This document shows, piece by piece, positions 20,860 to 33,000 of a stretch of 64,000 bases of DNA. The stretch covers positions 12,349,724 through 12,413,723 of the forward strand of contig OU744736.1 in assembly GCA_916613615.1 (NCBI GenBank), given 5' to 3'. How positions within the stretch are numbered: the stretch's first letter is position 1; every line of letters begins with the position of its first letter. The position numbers and the translations under genes were made by a program. Origin of the DNA: Steromphala cineraria. Taxonomy: Eukaryota; Mollusca; Gastropoda; Trochida; Trochidae. The notes under the pieces were generated by a model. The model was not told where the DNA came from. It did no database searches and was given only the letters and a program-made list of their open reading frames with translations.

Positions 20860-23778
20860 TTGTAGAGATATGAGGTTGCTGTTATCTATATTTGACATAT
20901 ATTTGAAAAAAATTATTATTTTCAAATTCCATGTTCACGCAACTGTGAGATTGACAAGGAAAAGGCCTTGATTGTAGCTTACCGCGACTTCATTGAATTT
21001 AGATAAGATTTTATCATAACAAACGTGCATGTATTTAAAAAAAAACCCTGTAAATCCACCTTATATCATGACTTATCACAGGTCAAATTTGAAATGACTG
21101 ACATGTGCAATCCCGTCACAACATTTTGCCAAATCAAATTTTAAACAAAACAATATTATCAGGCTTGTTTATGATAAATGGATCTTAATTGTTAAATATA
21201 TATATCAAGATAGGGGTTTGGTTTGCTGAAAAATGAACCCAAGAGAATAATGATTTTAAAAAGATTATTTCAAGACACGATTATTGTGTGTCTCCTCACA
21301 TACAGGATGTTTGCTAACTTACAAATCAACCCTTAACACATTTTTGAAGCAATACTAGGATTCACCACATCGGGTTCATATGTTGCATTTCATTGTACAT
21401 CTCTCCAAAGTGACTTCTCATTTACCTATTATTGACACGAATTTTATGCAAATTGGGTATTGTCTTTTGTCTGTATGAACGAATCATTTCTATTCAATAT
21501 TTGAATATACGAGTGTTGAATTTTTATCATTTTCATATTCAGTATTCGTCGATTGTCAGTATTAAAAATTGTGTATCAACATATTGAAGTCATTGTATTG
21601 CAGCTTAGGTTATGTCAAAATATACTCTTGAAAAAATGTATTGCAACGTTAAACGTTTGTTTTTGCAATTGTTTTCATGCTAAAAAATACAAATATTCGA
21701 TTGATACGGATCTGCTTTGTGATATATTGTTGATTGTGGGTCAAACATGTCTGAAGAGAATAAAACTTAAAAAATCTTTAAGTTAATCTTGTGTTAATAA
21801 CCATTAGCTTTTCCTAAGGGTAGCTTTGGTATGTATAACTTTGGTATAACCTAGGGTTCCCATCCAACTTTACCTTGCTTGTCATAATAAATACACAACA
21901 ACAGTTTAACAAAACATATTTTTTAATATTCACTACTCTTGGCTATGCAGTTCCATTCACATCACCATGACAACCGTTCAACAAACAATACCATGACAAC
22001 CGTTCAACAACATCAATATATACAGCAGACATGTAATATACACCTATCAAAAGACGACAATTATGCATTAGAACACTCATTGTTGTATTTTTATGAATTA
22101 TGACACACTTTAACGCGATTCTAAAACAACGTAAGGATAAAAAGAAATAACAAAATTCAATTTTCATTTTAAGTTCGAAACGTGGATTGAGAAGGATTGC
22201 ATCTAAACAGGCACATGAGAGACATACTAAAAATGAAAACAGTAAAAGAAAATTGTATACAAAGCATTTAGACGAGAAAAACAAAATGACACGAAAAAAA
22301 GGATAATTTTTCAAATGTCAAAGCAAAACTTCCCTCTTGAGTTTTAAACATGAATGTAACGAAAATATGGAACACGATCGGACTTGGTCAATTGACGAAA
22401 GGATAATTTTCACATGCCTATTGCATAGGTCCAATCTTTCCTAACAGGTGTACCTGTAGGGGAAGTCCTGTTAGAACTTCTGTTATAATACCAACATTTC
22501 TCGGGCTAGAAAGCAAGAAGTCTGCTTAGATTAAATCAAAGAATCAGATCGGTCAAAGGTGAACTTTCAAAGTCTTCTAAAACTATGATGTGGACTGTGA
22601 CTTTTCAAAAACATCAGATACATTATAACAGTGACTCAGATACATCAAATACATTATAACAATAACAAACAAGAATCACACCATAACAATACGATATGCA
22701 TTGAAATCCTTCGTTATGATTATGTGTTTGAAGGAAGAGAACAAGCACGAAAGTAAAAGGAAAAAACTTAGGTCCACTGAAACCATGGAAGATTTGTTCC
22801 TCTTACAATTTCCGTCATGCATGTTTTGCTAATGTAGGTCAAATAAACGAAAAAGCCTATCAGTTGAAGCCCTTCGATGATTCTCTTAAGATAATTTTAA
22901 TTTTTAAAAAGATTCCTCATGATGAATGATTTTGGAATTTGCATCGAAAACCTTAAAATCTCACTATCCAATGCAACAATGGAAAGATTAAAAAATAAAG
23001 CATAAAGCATCCTTGATGTACGAAATCGAAATCAACATTAAGGATATAGAAAGAAATTTGTATCACAAAATACACTACAATCACAACAACAGCTCTTTCA
23101 CAAATAATGGTTTGATTAAACGGTGAATTAACAGAGAACTTAAACATTTTACATATTTGTATGACGTAAAATTGTGTGAAAAATTACATATTATTGATTA
23201 TATTTGAAAATTATTATAAAACAATATTTGCAAAAAGGTGATTTTATGATCAAAATGTCATGACACACAATAAGCCTTTGCTTCAATAATGATCAATAAG
23301 GTTTTTTGAAAAGATTAAAAAAGTATGTCTATTTAAAAATGTATGTATAAATGACAAGCATGTACAAATTTCATGGTATTTAAAATGTTGAAAGGTAAGT
23401 TTATAATAAAATTTATTTGATTTATATCTAGTTTAAACACAAACCTCGATATTCGAATCTTTCATGGTTCTGTCACAATGGTATAAAATGTCCTTGTCGC
23501 TAAGGGTGAGATACGACGACAGTTTCTAAACGTGTTCAGAAAGGGTAAGAGAAGATTGAGACTATGTTCTGTTTAGACCGAATCTCTCCTAGTGCTTATA
23601 ATTGTTCGAACTGACGGACCAAAGGTATTGTTGACAAGATCATTAGCACGTTCTCTCATTATTGTTTTATCATTGAATGCAAGAGTTTTAAATTTAAAGA
23701 CACAATCGTTCACTGATAAATATGCGAAATAATAGCAGTGCAATCATATAGCTCTCACTCCATTCATACAATACTTTG
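20860..23778. other. convergent intergenic space; possible long 3' UTR of gene 2
   Basis: No coding signal on either strand. On the minus strand, ATTAAA (plus-strand 21922-21927) followed by TG-rich sequence could be a distal poly(A) site for gene 2, giving a ~1.85-kb 3' UTR. A nearer AATAAA on the minus strand lies at 23412-23417. A 26-bp tandem duplication (CATGACAACCGTTCAACAA twice) occurs at about 21965-22012. Which poly(A) site is used cannot be decided. Confidence 0.35.
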
Positions 23779-24029
23779 CTAACTTGTCTCTGTATCAATC
23801 GCATTTTCTTTCTGCAGCATCGGCTGTAGTTCTTCTTCTATCGGGGCCAGTTTGTCGTCCAATTTGTTCAGAACTTCATTTTCCAGCGAGTTACCTCCCT
23901 TGCCATCTTCTCCTGCCTTAGAGGTAGCTTCCGATTTGATAAGACGGTCACGTGGTGTTGGTAGATCCGGTTCCTCGTCCGTTGTTTCGTCCATGTACTT
24001 GATCCGGTCGATTCCATTTAGGTAAGGGT
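23779..24029 (-). CDS. gene 2 exon 6: C-terminal cytoplasmic tail
   Basis: Acceptor TTGATTTTCCAG|AC. Encodes [20 protein letters not shown] and on to ENAIDTETS and the stop. Acidic, with a predicted helical stretch [24 protein letters not shown] and PIEE fit the minimal TRAF2-type pattern. No death-domain fold signature. Confidence 0.82.
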
Positions 24030-27000
24030 CTGGAAAATCAAATTTAGATATAACACTTTCTATTGTACAATGGGAATTGTGCATGCAGTTTAATATCTTG
24101 TTTATGACTATGGGGGTATAGTCAGCTCAGCCAAAAGTGAAACACGAGACGTGAATTGACATCAAAAGAAAAATATCTGGAGTGCGCCACTGAAAGTGGT
24201 AATTTTGACTTAATTCCTTCCATCCATATACGAAACCATATGCGTGAATTTAGAGTTAAGACTTTGTTAGTAGAAGAGCGACCATGAACCAAGACTTAGA
24301 TGGTCGTAACTTTGAACTGTAATGCGAAAGATTTCAAAGGGAGCTATGATTAACCTAATTTTGACTTCCCATTTTGCTGGCTTTGTTATAGTAATTATTT
24401 TGTGTTAAAGACAAATGTATTGTTTGTTAAATGACTGTTTACTTCTAAGTATTTGTGTACATACTAGTAAACAGTATGTCGAAAACGCTTGTTAAGCGCA
24501 TGGAAATGATGGAAGTCTCAAAACAATCACCGGTACGATCTACGACTGATTTGAACTTGAAAATGATGACACTTTTTCGAAGCTTACTTTTCAAGGCAAT
24601 GATACATTCGGCGAATAACTTTGAAAAGGGGATGGATTGACTTAAGGATATTGGTAGTTTGTGTATGGATTCACCTTGATTGATAACAGGGCTTTAACTT
24701 TTTTCAGCACTTAGTAGTATGTAGTAGGAACACTACACATTCGTAAGAAGGGCTTACTGGAATTCCTCTCCTATAGGCAAACTTACATTGCCATGGCAAT
24801 TTTATATTCGGCGACTAACTGTGATGGGTGGATTGGGAGCCCATCTATGCCATCTATATAGCACATCATGGTGTTTATGTTCTTGACATTTATGTATATT
24901 TTAAGTAAGTCTCTCATAATCCCACTTGTGGATGGCCCTTTTTAAATTCTACATTTCTTGTATCATATATTGTAATGGGGTGACACTCAACTAAACATTT
25001 GTCTAACTGTCTGTCTCAATTTTAGTTACCTTGATTGGCAAGAGTGTTGTTTTTAGCACGCAGCGGTTTTGCGCTCGCCATGACCAAAGATTCTTTCATA
25101 TAACTCGAAAGCATGCTAACTTTGAACACCTATGATGCTGTGACGATTAACATGATACGGGGATGGAGGACGTTAGAGCATTGTTAGTACACCTAAAGAA
25201 GTTACCTTGGTTGGCAAGAGCGTTGTTTTCATCAGCGAGAGGTTTTGTACTCAGCAAAACTACAGATTCGTTCACCGGACTAACAGGAGGACTTCTCTCG
25301 TAGGCCCCAGGGTCGTATTTTCCAGAACTCCTCCCTCCACGAAAATGAACCTCTTCTGGACTGCCGTTAGCTTTTGGAGAAGGCGAGTCGACTTTCTGTT
25401 GGGTCGAAGTAATCGGTGTCAGTAATAAACCAATTAAATCACCACCATCATCATCAATCGACAATCGATCCATCCATCAACCACCACCATCTATCCACCC
25501 TTCATCATTCTTCAATCGACCATCCATCCATCAACATTCAATCGAACACCAACCATCATCAATCCATCTCCATCCATCTTCAATCGACGATCCATACATC
25601 CATCATCCATTCCCTATCCATCCACAATTCATCTATCATCAACATCATCATCATCATCATCATCATCACCATCATCTCACATCATCATCATCATCTGTAT
25701 GGCGTCAACACTCAGCTACTCAAATCGCTATAATATCCCTGGGTTCTTGTATGCCACTTTTACCACACCATTAATGACATCAACACCCTTTATAGTATGC
25801 AAGAAGATGTATTAAGTTTAAAACTCGCTATTCTCACCTTCATACTCTTGAAGGAATGCCTCTTTTTGCATTGTCGACTTGCGAAGAATCCCAGAGCAAA
25901 GAAAATAACAGCTCCCGCCGCTACTCCTACAATGACAGCAGTCCTCGTCTTCCCGTCCATTCCCCCTTCTACTACGATCTCCTGTAACAAGAAAATACTT
26001 GGTAACAGACCTTTCATATTGTTCAATCAGAAATCAACTCAGCATTCCGCTTTACAAACAAAAAGAATAATATCATAGATTTTATGAGCGCTTTTCAAAA
26101 CTTCAAAATAATCGTCGTTTTTCTGGCAAAATAATATGACAATCTTTCAAATTCAAGATTTATATGAATACTTATATGCACAATCAATCTATTTTTTCAG
26201 ACAAATTATTCTAGATGTTGTTTAGTTTTTAAAAGGTTGTATGTGTCAACAATGATATGTAAATTGTGTGCAAGAATAAATGATTATTGAATGTGAAAAC
26301 TAATTCCTTTTGAGATTTAGGAAAATGCTTTTGAAATTGTGGTAATACAAGAAAACTGAATTGATATCAAGTTTCAGTACAATTATGTATCTCTAATTGC
26401 ATATCGCCTTTCGTTGGTAAAACTTTATTCTTAAGCTATACTGGGTGATTATTACCGTAGTGTTGGTAGATTTCCGGATAAGTCATAATTTGTACCTCGT
26501 ACCTTATACAAAGCTTGGTGATGATACGATCGATGTAAAACAATGTGGCACAACAAATGTAAGTTCAGTGTGGGAGAACCAACAATATTCAAACACTCTT
26601 ATTATCCAATCATAATCCAGAGTTAATTGGGTCATAAACTGATCCCATTTTTTGGAAATCTTTACCTACAGATGACTATCCTGCTACACAAGCGTATGTC
26701 TATCCACGCCTTTGGTTTCTTTTGGTTATACCAACTCAACTGCTTCGCTTTGGCATGTAATTTTTCAGCCAATAAAATGTCGTCATTAAAAAAACGTGAA
26801 GAAAATATCCCGAACCAGTGCATTAATACCAAGCGGATGAGGATACCATTGTGAAGCAAAATGATGGCACTGGTATATTTAAAAAATGAAAGCAGTGTAT
26901 AAAACCATACATACCTCATCTGTACTCGCTTCTACGGATATTTCCTCCAGCTTGTTTGCATCGTCGCCAGTGTTATTGTCATCTGAATGGGAAAAATAAA

Positions 27001-30000
27001 AAAATTAAATACCGAATGAAGCCATTTCTGCCAAATTATCTACTAAAGTGCGGTTTGACTTTTTTGAAAAATTGTCAAGCGCAATGCCGTTTCTTCAAAA
27101 GGTAAATCAAATAATTCTTTCACAATAAAACTACTTTTTGTTCATGGATGTTGCTCTAAGGTTTGTTCATTGATGTTTTGATCATTGATGTAGCTCTAAG
27201 GTTTGTTCATTGATGTTTTGTTCATTGATGTAGCTCTAAGGTTTGTTCATTGATGTTTTGTTCATTGATGTTGCTCTAAGGTTTGTTCATTGATGTTTTG
27301 TTCATTGATGTTGCTCTAAGGTTTGTTCATTGATGTTTTGTTCATTGATGTTGCTCTAAGGTTTGTTCATTGATGTTTCGTTCAGGATTATTCAAAGATC
27401 CTTCAATCTGCGATATTAGTTCAACAGCAATTCGATGTATATCGTTTATATATTTATGGTTTTAGTGTCTCCCTGCAACAAAACGACTTTTCATGCATAA
27501 TAAACATGTTAAACGTTTTTATCAATTTAAAAAAAATGTCAGAAATTTTCTTACCTATAGGTGCTTCCGTTGTTCCCTTATTCCCTGAAAAGATGATGAT
27601 ATCTTGCCCAGATGAAGGTTTTTCTTCCCCATCGCCAGAGAAGTTGATATCAACAAGAATCTTAGAAGTCTCCTCTGTCAGATCAGGAGATTTGGTTACA
27701 GTTTCAGTTAAGTTAACATTGCTGGCCTCTTCAATGACCAGTCCACTTCCCTCCTCATCCAGATCCAGGGTGACCACATCATAGGGAAGTTCCGTAGTGA
27801 CAGACTTCCCAACCGGAAGCAGTTCATCCTCTCGCGCAACTTCCGGTTCAACTGTAGCAGCATTTGCCAATAATTCGGCTATTTCGTCAATATCCTCATT
27901 TTCCTCTGATAACACATACCCACTCCCTTCAGAAAGATCAAAGTCGGAGATGTCAGTATCCGGACTCAAGTTCGTAACCTTATCTTCAGTTGTCTGTTCA
28001 ATGATAACAAGCTCTCCAGAAGAAACATCCTCATCCTCATTATCTTCCTCACCTTCATCGTCGTTTTCACCTCGTTCCAAATATGAAGTATCCAATTTTT
28101 CGAAAACTTTATTCCCGTCTTCGTCCTCCCCTGGCTCAGGTTGATCCCCTAAGTATCCTATAGTATCCTGGTCCAGTCCCGCACACTCCAAGTGTCTTGT
28201 ATTTGACGAAGAGCTGGTACAGGACTCACAGAACACATCTGATGTTCTTGTGCACTGCTTAAGAACATACAGACCCTGTCCACAGTGAGAACACGGGGTA
28301 CATCTTGGTAAACTATTCCATTCGGAGGTGAAATATCCATTGGGACAGCGTCTACACAACGTGTCACTTGTAGAACTACACTGGGATACTGCGAAGTATC
28401 CTGGTTTACATTTTCTGCAGTCTCTTGTCTGGCTGCTTGGGAAACTGTTGACTGTCTGAAATGCAAAAACAATGACGTCATTATTGTTGAGACATCAATG
28501 TGAATTAAACTGTTATTCCCGCTCCGAAATGCAAAAAACGATGACGTCATTGTTGTTGAGACATAAATGTGAATTAAACTGTTATTCCCTCTCTGAAATG
28601 CAAAAAAACGATGACGTCATTGTTAATGAAACATAGATTTTGAGAAACTGTCGTTTTATGTAAATCAGGATGACGTCATCATTGTCAAGTCATAAGGATG
28701 ACGTCATTATTGTCAAGTCATAAGATTTTGAGAAACTGGTCAATGTCCGAAAAACAAAAAACTGTTAAGTCATTCTTTAAACCCAAAGTCTGAACATTTG
28801 TACTGATAATATAAGTTAAAGATCCCTCAATAAATTGACTGTCGTTTAGACTCTGTTAATATGGATGACCAAAATGATTTAATGATACATAGAGCGAGAA
28901 AATGTTGCACAACTGTGAAATCACAGTATTCTACTGATAGCTCTGCAAACTGTTTAAGTTTTAGAGTTTAAGTGAAATACAATTTGTAGGAAAAACCAAT
29001 TTTACTGGAGTATTTGTATTTTAGGTTGTAACTCGTCTATGATCTTAATAAATTCCCTTTTCCCTTTTATCTAAGGTGTCAGGTCTCCTCTGTGTTGAAG
29101 TGTAACTGTGACCCTTTAATCGCAACGTGGACTTTTGAAACTTCCAGTAGGCGACATCCTGTGATAAGAGATACGGGTGGAGATAAAACCGGCTTGACGT
29201 GTGACTCATATGCATCAGTGACGTTGTACATGGCCTTTAATGTTGAAACTAAATGGGAGGAGATATTCGTTATAAACATTTATGATTTTAACAAATAAAA
29301 ATACATTAAACAGTGATATATGTTTATGTATATGTATATGTATATTTATGGTGGTATTTTATATTTATCTATCATCGTTATATTTTTCCATTTCATTTCG
29401 TCAAAATGCTTACAGTTTTGTTTTCAATTTAAATTTGCCGTTTCTTATCATCATCAATAAAATCAAACCATTGTACAATTGTGCAGAGGAAGTCGTCTCA
29501 AAGTATCAAATTTCATACTTTGCTATACTTAACTGTTCACTTGTTAGTCTCTGTTAATAAAACTTACTCAATTTACAAATTTAAATTAGTACATCATGGA
29601 AAAAAGAGAACTGGTTCAATATCTTCACTCCGAAAACTGAATGCGCATCGCTTGCTTCTATCTTCCGTACAAGTACACACAGCGTGGGAGATATCGAAGA
29701 ATGAGACAGTTTTATTAACTGTGACGACTTTTGTCTGTTTTACTATCCCCTAAGTAATTCATCGTACCCTGAGGTCGCCATGTGTTTCTATACGGAACTA
29801 GGCACGTGTATAACATACCCTTATCTCATCTAGGAGGCATGTAGCAAGCTTAGCTTTGTGCTCCGTTGGTCTTTAACTCTAAGGGTGTAGGTTCGAATCT
29901 CCCTTTTGTCTCGAAAAAAGTACAAGATTTTGTTCCATTGCAGATAGTGATCCATATAAACCACTATCAAGTTATTCACTATGTAAATGTCATTTTCCTC

Positions 30001-33000
30001 AAATTCGAATTTACTTTGATGTTACTCCTATAAACCATCTATGTGATAAGCACTTTTTATATTAATTTCTGTTCCTCGTAAGCATGAAATAATAGCATTA
30101 TTGTTTGTTTGATATTAATTAACTAACAAATTAGAAACATTTAAAAAACACCAAATGGACGCTGAACAACTTAGAGTATATCGTTTTATGCAAACATTAA
30201 TGCATAAATAGCTGCTATAATAATCGTAGAAATACAGACCAGGAGAGAATTTTTCTGTTGTGTAATTAGTTTCCTCACTTGAATTGCACGTACATACCGA
30301 CCTTGCACCACAGTGCTGGGCGAGACAGCCTCAAACCCTGCACTTGTTTGCAGAGTAAACATCTGTAGCGTACACAAACCCCTAACACCCCCCCCCCCCC
30401 CCCCCATCCCCCATTCTTGCTATAGACACATATTTTCTCTTTAAACTGGTACCTCGTGTACCACAACCAACACACCGATAATGTCATCGTGCAATAAAAT
30501 ATCGAACCTCTAAAACTTTTAAAATCAATTTAATGCATAAAGAAGTCGGTAATATTGAAATAAAAAATAGAATTGTACTTCTACAGTAACGTGAATACAT
30601 CAAGCGCAGGATTACGAACAATAGACAGTGTTATAAATCCACAACAGTGAGGCAATTTATAATTATTAAATGAGTAAAGTTTGTTAAAAGTTTTACATTT
30701 CTGTCGCGTGAGAAAACAGATAAAAGGACAGATTTAACTTAAAACCCTTCAATTCCCCTTATCAACGTTTCCGTCTGTGTGACCTAGTCTAGATATAACT
30801 GGGTCAAAGTCTAGCTTCCCTACAACGGGCACAAGACAACAAACCCGATGAACATTGTATTTTGAAAATACTTATCTCATGGGTGATCGTTGTTGTGTTG
30901 TTAGGCTCAGGTAGCAGGCCCGTTCCTTACCTATATCTGTACCTGAACAGGTAACATGGAGATGGCACTTTGATTAGTTTATTCAGTTATCTGTCGATGT
31001 ACAGATAGACGGAAAACTTTGAAAATGTGAATTATCTGAGGGTTTTCAAACGCTAAAGTCAACCCTGGTGACTCAGGAAGTCATGAATGTTGTAGAACCT
31101 ATTCATGTAAGGAGAACATTTAGAACAGTTTAAGATTTGGTACATTTGCATCAAAAGTGACCGGCATTTTATTTTCTAGTGCTGCTTAATACACTTTTAA
31201 GTATGTCTTATGTGAAATACCCTTTTTACGTGTTAAACAATAATAATTTAACAATAGAATAGTTCTTAGATAATCTTTAACAGACAATCTGAACACGAAG
31301 TTTGTCATACTCAAATAAGTAACCATATAAGTGTATAACAAATGCGTGTTAGTGAAAATTTATCTAATGTAATATCGTTATATTTTAGATCTCATCATCT
31401 GCAATAGTATAGATCCTACTTCTTGACCCCTTTCGAGATTCGAACACAGACCTCAGAGTCAGATAACACCGTCAGCACTAACCGTATGATAAGAATGGAC
31501 AATCATAAAATGAGAAAATATAATTGAAATCTAATTGGTGCAGGCGTCGTCACTTGACAATCGACATTGTTCATTATTCATTGCACATCATATGTATCAA
31601 TCTATAAGCATGAGTAACAAACCCCTGTCAGTTATCTATTCATTTTCTCACAATATTTCAACAAACAGTTATTGTTACTCATTGATTTCGAAATATGAAC
31701 CATATAAATCAAAGCGAAAGTAAAATGTCTAGATATGGCATACATAATGACAGAATATTTGATAAACAATAACCTCCACAACAACTCCCTTTAGCTTTAT
31801 AGCAAGATTGTTTATTTTGTTGTATCTTAAACACGATTTCCTCTCAGAATCACAGAGTTATTGTATAATCGTGCTCTTCAGGAAACGTGTTGACTTCAAA
31901 CTGACAGCGTCAGGCAAGGATATGTCCTATCGCCTTTATCAATCCAAACAAACATGCAAGTTCTTTTAAGATAACTCATGAGCCAAGTTAGGATTTATTT
32001 TCACATGTAACAATTCATGTATGATCGACAATATCTAATATTCTTTAAATGAAATACGTATTAGGTTATACACGTACATAATTATCAATCGGACGTTTAC
32101 CGAACCTTACTTTCGTTTCATTTCTATCTCTACAGCATTGCACAATCTCCACATTGTGTTTATATGATCACTATATTTTTATCAAGCGCATTCTTACGTC
32201 ATTTAATTTTTTTTTATGAATATAAACCCTTAAATGTTTGTTTATTGAGGATCACGGAAGACATTTGTATATATATGTTGTCAACTAGCTCCGACATTTA
32301 TACAAAATTTACTTAACTTTTAACAAACTTATCAGAATATGTAATCTATTTTGCATCATTAAATGCAACATTTGCCTTCATAAAAGGACATCAGTGCCCC
32401 AAAGCATTAATCCTTTAAACATTGTTTAGCTTAGCTATTGAGTTTTAAAGTAATTTCCCTACATGCAGAAGTAAGGAAAGCCCAAACATAGTTTCGTAAA
32501 CTTCGAATATCGTTTATGTTTCTCTTGGCGTAATAGTAATAAAATGAACATTTATTGTTAACTGTAACTAAATGAACACTGAAATAATAATGTCCGCCCA
32601 TTACAAAGCAAAGCGTTTCTGTCACGTGATATATGCGTGTTTATATTTTCTTTTACTCACACCCATCTTGTTTAGACGCGATGCTTTCAAAATCATTTGA
32701 TAAAAACACAAATATTCCAAGCAGAATTAAGAATTCAGATATGCTATTTGACGTATTGGAAATGAATACTAGAGTATCTGGATAAAGCGATACAAGTATA
32801 CAAGTACCAAAAGCATGTCCATTCATACCGGAAGCACATGCCATTGAAACATGCAATTAAGTAAAAACAGTAAGAAAGGAACATGCAAAGACTGGATATG
32901 AGAGAATACCACTTATTATCTTATGAGTGAGGCTATACACCAGAAGCTGAAATCGCAAGCTGTAAATGATATATCCGACAAATTGCATGCATATGCACAT

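Noticed and set aside
21943..22314. 123-codon minus-strand ORF rich in Phe/Leu/Cys
   Set aside because: AT-rich composition, no domain, no start context; more likely 3' UTR or intergenic sequence.
25416..25733. His-rich plus-strand ORF
   Set aside because: Produced by CATC/ATC repeats inside a gene 2 intron.
27506..28144. Ser-rich plus-strand ORFs
   Set aside because: Antisense shadows of the acidic stalk exon of gene 2, whose own frame has TNFR signatures and matching splice sites.
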